The notes under the pieces: model-generated
Seen by the model: the letters and a program-made list of their open reading frames with translations, nothing else
The model's database searches: none
What the model was told of the DNA's origin: nothing
Translations under genes and position numbers: made by a program
NCBI GenBank assembly: GCA_021780545.1
Contig: JAJXYP010000019.1
Coordinates: 6,599 to 14,631, forward strand
Reading direction: 5' to 3'
DNA length: 8,033 bases
Source of the DNA: a bacterium
Lineage (GTDB): Bacteria > Patescibacteriota > Minisyncoccia > UBA6257 > 2-01-FULL-56-20
In this document: in pieces, positions 3,776 to 8,033 of the stretch
Layout: the number at the start of each line of letters is the position of its first letter
Numbering within the stretch: position 1 is the stretch's first letter

Positions 3776-5488
3776 ATGTCCAACTATTTCCTCTACGCAC
3801 GCAAATCAACCGACGACAAGGATAAGCAAGTCCATTCCATTGAAGATCAGGTCGCCGTTCTGCGTAAGCTCGCCAAAAAAGAGGAATTGAATATCGTCGC
3901 GGAGTTTGAGGAGCGGCAAACGGCCAAGATTCCGGGTCGCCCCGTGTTTAATGAAATGATGTCTCGCATCAGTGCGGGCGAAGCGCAGGGCATCATCTGT
4001 TGGAAGATCGACCGCTTGGCTCGCAATCCGGTGGACGCGGCGCAAATCCAATGGCTTTTGCAGAGAGGAACGATAGCGCACATTCAGGCCTATGACCGAA
4101 GTTACTATCCCGCCGACAATGTGCTCCTCATGTCCGTCGAGTTCGGGATGGCAAACCAGTATATCCGTGATCTCAGTTCCAACACGGCAAGGGGCTTGCG
4201 GCAGAAGGCGAAGCGCGGCGAGTTTCCCGGCACGGCTCCCGTCGGCTATCTCAACAATCCGCGAACGAGGCTGATTGTTGTGGACAAGAAAAAGGCTCCC
4301 GTCATACAGGCGGCCTTTGAACTGTACGCGAAAGGCAATTCCCGCATCCAAGACATAGCCAAATTTCTTTTCGAGAACGGCGTGAAAAGTCTGTATGGCA
4401 ACGAGATGCACGAAGATCGTGTGAAGTTTATTCTTACCAACCCATTCTACTACGGCCACTTCGTCTACAAGGGAGAACTGCTTGAAGGCAAGCATACGCC
4501 GATCATTGAGAAACAACTTTGGGACAAGGTGCAGAAAATCATCGTGAAGCGTGGCCATCCGCAATCGGAAACAAAAGACCCGCAAGCTTTGTGTGGATTG
4601 CTGACCTGCGGCGAATGCCATATGGCGATCACGGCCGAGGAGCGGGTCAAGAAACAGAAGAATGGCAACGTCCACCGCTACGTCTACTATCGTTGTACGA
4701 AGAAATCGGCGGCTCGCTGTTTGCAACCCTATGTCCGCGAAGAAAATCTCGTCGCCGATCTCTCAACGCTTTTATCTCAATACGCCATGCCGCCAGTCAT
4801 CACCCAATACTATGAACAGAGGATGAAGGAAGATGAGCAAGAAGCCGGAAAAGTCGCCGCTCAAGCGATCCAATCCCTGCGGGAGCGAGAGAGGGAGATT
4901 GACAGCCAGTTGGAACGCCTGACCGACGTATATATCGCCCAAGATATCGAGCGGGAAAGCTACCTCGAACGCCGCCGGACGCTCATGTCCGAAAAGAAGA
5001 CGATAGAGGAACAAATCGCCCGTTTGGGACGGGACGGATGCGCGTGGCTCGAACCTATGCGGGAATGGATAAAAGACGCGTCATTGCTTGCGAAAGCCGC
5101 AACCAATGACGACCTAACCCTAAAGAGGGTATGCCTCAAAAAAATTTTCGGCTCGAACCTCTTTCTTAAGAACCGCCGTGTCGAATTTAACCCCACAAAA
5201 CCTTACGCTTCGCTCCGCGAAGCGCGTGAAAATTTTGAGAAAACTCACTCAATCCAACTACTGGCTGGGGGACCAGGATTCGGACCTGGATTCACGGCTT
5301 CAAAGGCCGCTGTCCTACCATTAGACGATCCCCCAAAGATGGCGAGCCCGCGCGTTGGTTCGTGCTGCGTTGTCGCTGGCGCAAATCTATCATCCGCGCT
5401 TCTATTGTATAATATAGATAATAAAAAGTCGCAATTGCTTCCGTGGGTTGGCCGGGTTTTTTGTCGAAACTGCCCGGACCTCCTTTAA
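3776..5488 (+). CDS. Large serine recombinase (integrase), C-terminus reads through tRNA-Gln
   Basis: Site-specific integrase or excisionase of the large serine family. The resolvase domain (about 3-150, ATG numbering) has the catalytic S11 in 'YARKSTDDKD', then 'SIEDQ' and 'KIDRLARNPVDA'. The recombinase domain follows from 'RGEFPGTAPVGY' to about 250. A zinc-ribbon (C278, C281, C307, C315) and a charged coiled coil (about 350-418) complete the family plan. ATG 3776 is preferred over an in-frame TTG at 3767; no SD is seen, and it lies 12 nt after the lexA stop, suggesting coupling. The last recognisable family sequence is 'FNPTKPYASLREARENFE'. From about residue 496 the frame is antisense to tRNA-Gln, and after about 520 it is host flank up to the stop at 5488. 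This tail is therefore set by the insertion site, and the free element would encode another one. Confidence 0.93.
   Translation: MSNYFLYARKSTDDKDKQVHSIEDQVAVLRKLAKKEELNIVAEFEERQTAKIPGRPVFNEMMSRISAGEAQGIICWKIDRLARNPVDAAQIQWLLQRGTIAHIQAYDRSYYPADNVLLMSVEFGMANQYIRDLSSNTARGLRQKAKRGEFPGTAPVGYLNNPRTRLIVVDKKKAPVIQAAFELYAKGNSRIQDIAKFLFENGVKSLYGNEMHEDRVKFILTNPFYYGHFVYKGELLEGKHTPIIEKQLWDKVQKIIVKRGHPQSETKDPQALCGLLTCGECHMAITAEERVKKQKNGNVHRYVYYRCTKKSAARCLQPYVREENLVADLSTLLSQYAMPPVITQYYEQRMKEDEQEAGKVAAQAIQSLREREREIDSQLERLTDVYIAQDIERESYLERRRTLMSEKKTIEEQIARLGRDGCAWLEPMREWIKDASLLAKAATNDDLTLKRVCLKKIFGSNLFLKNRRVEFNPTKPYASLREARENFEKTHSIQLLAGGPGFGPGFTASKAAVLPLDDPPKMASPRVGSCCVVAGANLSSALLLYNIDNKKSQLLPWVGRVFCRNCPDLL
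5206..5224 (-). terminator. GC-rich hairpin, possible tRNA-Gln terminator
   Basis: CGCTTCGC (5206-5213) and GCGAAGCG (5217-5224) form a perfect 8-bp stem with a 3-nt loop, inside the recombinase coding region. It lies 38 nt past the tRNA 3' end on the minus strand. The following minus-strand sequence has only a short TTTT after TAAGG, so termination would be weak. It could instead be a recombinase-binding or purely coding feature. Confidence 0.35.
5262..5335 (-). tRNA. trnQ: tRNA-Gln (anticodon TTG), CCA encoded
   Basis: The cloverleaf closes fully on the minus strand. The acceptor TGGGGGA/TCCCCCA (5329-5335 with 5266-5272) has 7 pairs. The D-arm GTCT/GGAC holds loop AATGGTA. The anticodon stem GCGGC/GCCGT has loop CTTTGAA (5299-5305), which gives anticodon TTG. 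A 4-nt variable region and T-arm CCAGG/CCTGG with loop TCCGAAT follow. The discriminator is G (5265) and CCA is encoded (5262-5264). The T-loop starts TC rather than the usual TT; all other features are standard. The whole gene lies antisense inside the recombinase frame. It appears intact, as expected when an element inserts at a tRNA 3' end and restores it. Confidence 0.96.
5406..5434 (-). promoter_or_regulatory. Probable tRNA-Gln promoter
   Basis: On the minus strand TTGCGA (5429-5434), a 17-nt spacer and TATACA (5406-5411) would start transcription about 64 nt before the tRNA 5' end. The AT-rich patch stands out from GC-rich surroundings. The same patch holds a perfect TATAAT on the plus strand (5408-5413), but without a convincing -35, which could weakly serve the superoxide dismutase gene. 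The rest of 5336-5508 holds only the recombinase tail and a small CCGGG/CCCGG hairpin (5452-5477). Confidence 0.55.
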
Positions 5489-5508
5489 TAAGAATTCATT
5501 AAAAAATT

Positions 5509-6141
5509 ATGAAATACGAATTGCCAAGATTACCCTATGAGTATGATGCGCTCGAGCCGTTTATCGACGCGAAAACGATGGAGGTGCATTACACGAAACA
5601 TCATCAGACCTATGTAAATAAACTGAACGAGGCGCTCGAGAAAGCGCCGGAGATTGCCGATCGCCCACTCGACGAATTACTGCGGCATCTCGACGAAGTC
5701 CCGGAGGCGGTTCGGGCGGCCGTGCGAAACCATGGCGGGGGACACCTGAATCATTCTTTCTTCTGGACAATCATGAAGCCGCCAGCGGGCGATGTTGCGC
5801 CCGGCGGCAAGGTGGCGGAAGCGATCGACGCATCGTTTGGCGGCCTCGCTCCCTTTAAGGATGCATTTTCTGCCGCGGCAGCGGGCGTTTTTGGATCCGG
5901 CTGGGCCTGGCTCGTCATTGATGCGTCCGGCCGGCTTGCCGTAACCTCAACACCGAACCAGGATAACCCGATTATGCGCGGCGAGCGGCCGATTCTCGGC
6001 CTCGATGTTTGGGAGCATGCCTATTACCTGAAGCACCAGTCCGACCGCGCGGGTTACATTAAAGATTGGTGGAGTGTTGTTAACTGGCAGGCGGTCGACG
6101 AAGCGTTTAAGGGGGGATCCGGAGGCGCAATTGCCGCATAA
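5509..6141 (+). CDS. sodA: Superoxide dismutase, Fe/Mn family, Mn-type
   Basis: Converts superoxide to oxygen and hydrogen peroxide in the cytoplasm; no signal peptide is seen. The four metal ligands are all present: H27 in 'MEVHYTKHHQTY', H82 in 'GGGHLNHSFFW', and D166 and H170 in 'LGLDVWEHAYY'. 'GGGHLNH' and 'TPNQDNP' (Gln 151) are the Mn-type second-sphere signatures; Fe enzymes usually carry a Gln in the first motif. The 210-aa length is normal. The N-terminus 'YELPRLPYEYDALEPFID' is the family start, so ATG 5509 is right even though no good SD precedes it. It is read away from the tRNA and is probably an original host gene next to the insertion site. Cambialistic metal use cannot be excluded. 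Confidence 0.97.
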   Translation: MKYELPRLPYEYDALEPFIDAKTMEVHYTKHHQTYVNKLNEALEKAPEIADRPLDELLRHLDEVPEAVRAAVRNHGGGHLNHSFFWTIMKPPAGDVAPGGKVAEAIDASFGGLAPFKDAFSAAAAGVFGSGWAWLVIDASGRLAVTSTPNQDNPIMRGERPILGLDVWEHAYYLKHQSDRAGYIKDWWSVVNWQAVDEAFKGGSGGAIAA

Positions 6142-6143
6142 GG

Positions 6144-6185
6144 GCGCAACATTGAAAAACGACGTCCATTTTGGCGCCTTGTTTT
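6144..6185 (+). terminator. Possible terminator after superoxide dismutase
   Basis: GGCGC (6143-6147) can pair with GCGCC (6174-6178), with extra AA/TT pairing across a bulged G, and is followed by TTGTTTT. The loop is long (about 22-26 nt), so this is a weak prediction. It overlaps the promoter of the next gene. Confidence 0.35.
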
Positions 6186-6200
6186 GCTATACTTAAATTA
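6186..6200 (+). promoter_or_regulatory. Extended -10 promoter, predicted leaderless start
   Basis: TGCTATACT (6185-6193) is an extended -10 (TGn plus TATACT) whose start would fall about 7 nt on, at or 1 nt before the ATG at 6201. No -35 is convincing and no SD precedes the ATG, so a leaderless mRNA is the simplest reading. Confidence 0.45.
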
Positions 6201-8033
6201 ATGAATTGGTTGCGGAACATCCGAAAACGGCGCAAGAGGCGTTCGGAAGCATCGCTTGATTTGCTGCGCGAATCGGAGCTCCGGACGGGTGGTTTTTTGC
6301 GCCGGCTGCGCTATGGCAGAAACGTTCTAAACCTCCGTCCGCACCTCGGCGCGCGCCGCCCGTGGATTGCCGCCGTCGTTGCGGTGATTGCGGCTGTCGC
6401 ATCGGTCATGATGTTCCGGGAAATGCGGACGCAGGCGGAAGTTTCCGACTTTTATCCCGCAGCGTGTCTTGGCGATTGGCAGAACGCCGCCGCCGCGGAG
6501 GGCAATCCGGAAACGCTTAGCGGCGCCTCCTTTAACGCCACAGATTCGGCCGTCCTGCCGCCGACCGCTCCCACTTCCTCGAATATATATTGCGGCGGAT
6601 TTGTTCCTCCATCGTATAGCGCCCAGGGCATCGTGAAGAGCGTGGGCTTAACACTTGTCTGGCAATTCGGCGACGGGGCGACCTCTTCGGCTTCGGCTGC
6701 CGCGCCGGTGACGGGAACGGTTCCTCCGGCGACCACGACACCACCATCGTCCGCCTCGACGACTCCCGCCTCGTCGACATCGTTTCGTCCCGCTTCCGCC
6801 CCGATCTGGCTTTCGATCCTGAAGGGCGCCCTTCCTGTCGCTTTTGCACAAGCTGCCGCGACCGGTAGCACTGTCGCCACGACACCAACGGTTTCGCCTC
6901 CGCCTCCGCCTCTGCCTTCACCGCCTCTTTTATCGACGCCGCAGACATCGACGGTTTCTTCGCCTTCGCCACAACCGCAACCGACGGCAACGCCCTCGGC
7001 GGCTTCCGCGACGACGATAGTGATTCCGGCATCGCAACCGGAACCCGCGCTGACGACCACGACAACGAGTTCCGCCTCGATGCCCGCGATGACGACGTCG
7101 ACCCCAACCCCGACCCCGACGTCGACGAATGCCAATCCGTCGCAAGCGCCGGCGACAGCGACTATCCTGCTTGGGTCGCCGCTCATTGTGAACCTGGCTC
7201 CTTTCGCGACGACGACTGAACCGACGGGCACCGCCGCGGCGCCGACAGTAACCAGCACTGCCCCCGCCTCGTCCGCGCCGGCAGCTGTTTCCACTCCTGA
7301 TGCTCATTTTCTTGAAATCAGCTATTCGACGGATGGCACGAACTGGATCCCGCTTGGCAAGGCCGGCATCGATGACTGGCAGAACTTCACCGTGAACATT
7401 CCGGTGTCCGCATGGACCGATATCGAGCATCTCCAGATCAAAATCCAGCGGATTCCTTCGTCGCTCGCGCAGGTGCCCACCGTTTACCTCGACGGCATGT
7501 TTGTCGAAGCGCATTACGACATCCCGCCGGCATTGCCTGCGCCGCTTGGTCCAACGACTGCGGCGTCGCCCGAGACGGGGACGTCCGGAGCGGCGGGCGA
7601 GCCTTCGGCCGTCGCCGTTCCTGCGGGGATACCGGTGATCGTCGTACCGCCCGCCGACCGTCCGATACCGTCGAACCAGAACGGCGACTTCAAGGCGGAC
7701 GAAGCGCCGACTTTCGACCTCAACCTGACCGCTTTGCCGGTGCCGACTTCGACGTCCGCTGCGGTGACGTCGACTGTTCTTGCGCCGCCGACGACCGGCG
7801 CGACGTCGACTGCGTCCGCAAGCCCCGCGATCGTTCCCTTCACGCTGCCGCTCTTGCCGGACGGGGGTTCGTCCGGAGGAACAGCTGATGTTTCGACGTT
7901 TGCGACCGCGACGGCCGCGACGGAGACATCGACGCCTCCGATTGCGCCCGCCGCCGCCGCCACTACTACACCCGCGTCATCCTCTCCTTCGTCGCTCGCG
8001 AAGCCGCTCGGCGATCTGCTCTCTTTTTTTTTC
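6201..8033 (+). CDS. Large membrane-anchored Pro/Thr/Ser-rich surface protein, partial
   Basis: An open frame of 611 codons runs from ATG 6201 to the right edge with no stop. The order is: a very basic cytoplasmic N-terminus (1-53, 'IRKRRKRR'), one membrane helix (about 54-72, 'PWIAAVVAVIAAVASVMMF'), a module 'FYPAACLGDWQNAAAAEGNP' to 'LVWQFGDG' (84-159) with Cys 89 and Cys 131, a Pro/Thr/Ser/Ala-rich low-complexity stretch (160-365), a beta-rich module 'FLEISYSTDGTNWIPLG' to 'YLDGMFVEAHYD' (370-440), and a second low-complexity stretch to the edge. The two modules may be halves of one domain split by the rich insert. The likely role is structural or adhesive at the cell surface; it is similar in style to large uncharacterised Parcubacteria proteins. 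Minus-strand open frames here are GC-rich shadows. Function is unknown. Confidence 0.85.
   Translation, partial: MNWLRNIRKRRKRRSEASLDLLRESELRTGGFLRRLRYGRNVLNLRPHLGARRPWIAAVVAVIAAVASVMMFREMRTQAEVSDFYPAACLGDWQNAAAAEGNPETLSGASFNATDSAVLPPTAPTSSNIYCGGFVPPSYSAQGIVKSVGLTLVWQFGDGATSSASAAAPVTGTVPPATTTPPSSASTTPASSTSFRPASAPIWLSILKGALPVAFAQAAATGSTVATTPTVSPPPPPLPSPPLLSTPQTSTVSSPSPQPQPTATPSAASATTIVIPASQPEPALTTTTTSSASMPAMTTSTPTPTPTSTNANPSQAPATATILLGSPLIVNLAPFATTTEPTGTAAAPTVTSTAPASSAPAAVSTPDAHFLEISYSTDGTNWIPLGKAGIDDWQNFTVNIPVSAWTDIEHLQIKIQRIPSSLAQVPTVYLDGMFVEAHYDIPPALPAPLGPTTAASPETGTSGAAGEPSAVAVPAGIPVIVVPPADRPIPSNQNGDFKADEAPTFDLNLTALPVPTSTSAAVTSTVLAPPTTGATSTASASPAIVPFTLPLLPDGGSSGGTADVSTFATATAATETSTPPIAPAAAATTTPASSSPSSLAKPLGDLLSFFF

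Larger units (their letters stand above)
2068..5264. mobile_element. Right part of an integrative element at tRNA-Gln
   Basis: A serine recombinase abutting the 3' end of a tRNA gene, preceded by a LexA-like repressor and a divergent operon of small nuclease-like genes, is the usual layout of one end of a tRNA-targeted element. The right boundary lies somewhere in the tRNA 3' half or just past its CCA (about 5262-5300). The left boundary is not determined: no exact copy of the tRNA 3' end is visible further left. The coordinates mark only the stretch best supported, and the IS30 and the genes left of it may also be inside. Confidence 0.55.

Noticed and set aside
3806..4726. 306-aa minus-strand open frame
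   Set aside because: Shadow of the serine recombinase, whose catalytic motifs are unmistakable on the plus strand.
5450..5480. CCGGG/CCCGG hairpin as terminator or attenuator before superoxide dismutase
   Set aside because: The stem is only 5 bp plus a bulged extension, the loop is 16 nt, and no proper T-run follows.
6452..7963. Long minus-strand open frames (280, 194 and 149 aa)
   Set aside because: They mirror the GC-rich, low-complexity plus-strand surface protein gene. The products are Gly/Val- or Arg-rich without motifs, and have no RBS or promoter.
1..8033. CRISPR array or rRNA
   Set aside because: No regularly spaced direct repeats and no rRNA-like sequence were seen on reading either strand.

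Overview
The window reads as bacterial chromosome carrying mobile DNA. Several traits suggest a Patescibacteria/CPR (Parcubacteria-like) genome. These are a large Pro/Thr/Ser-rich membrane-anchored surface protein with a 'FYPAACLGDWQN'-type module, a fused HTH/sigma-region-4 regulator, an IS30-type element, and a large serine recombinase gene that runs antisense through a tRNA. This placement is inference from protein style. No marker gene fixes the taxon, and the standard genetic code fits every gene.

Layout. (1) 1-963, minus strand: a partial regulator leaving the left edge (XRE-like HTH plus sigma-70 region 4) with a near-consensus promoter; a short membrane-anchored 79-aa protein with a strong RBS and its own terminator; then a long imperfect hairpin. 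(2) 1010-2067: an IS30-family insertion sequence with an intact DD(33)E transposase and short inverted repeats. Its right end cuts into the 3' end of a two-helix membrane protein gene. (3) 2062-3064, minus strand: a three-gene operon of two small GIY-YIG-like proteins and the truncated membrane protein. (4) 3065-3158: a compact divergent promoter region with a tandem 10-bp repeat around the -10 boxes. (5) 3143-5488, plus strand: lexA and a large serine recombinase. (6) 5262-5335, minus strand: a complete tRNA-Gln(TTG) with encoded CCA, lying wholly inside the antisense of the recombinase 3' end. (7) 5509-6141: a Mn-type superoxide dismutase. (8) 6201 to beyond the right edge: one long open frame for a secreted or anchored surface protein, with no stop in the window.

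How it fits together. The lexA-recombinase pair plus the divergent GIY-YIG/membrane operon look like one end of an integrative element inserted at the 3' end of tRNA-Gln. The LexA-like repressor probably controls both directions from the shared promoter region and so could tie element activity to DNA damage. The recombinase frame crosses the presumed attachment site and ends on the host side of the tRNA, so about 75 C-terminal residues come from host sequence and should change on excision. The other attachment site is not visible, so the left boundary is unknown. From the tRNA rightward the DNA looks like ordinary host chromosome.
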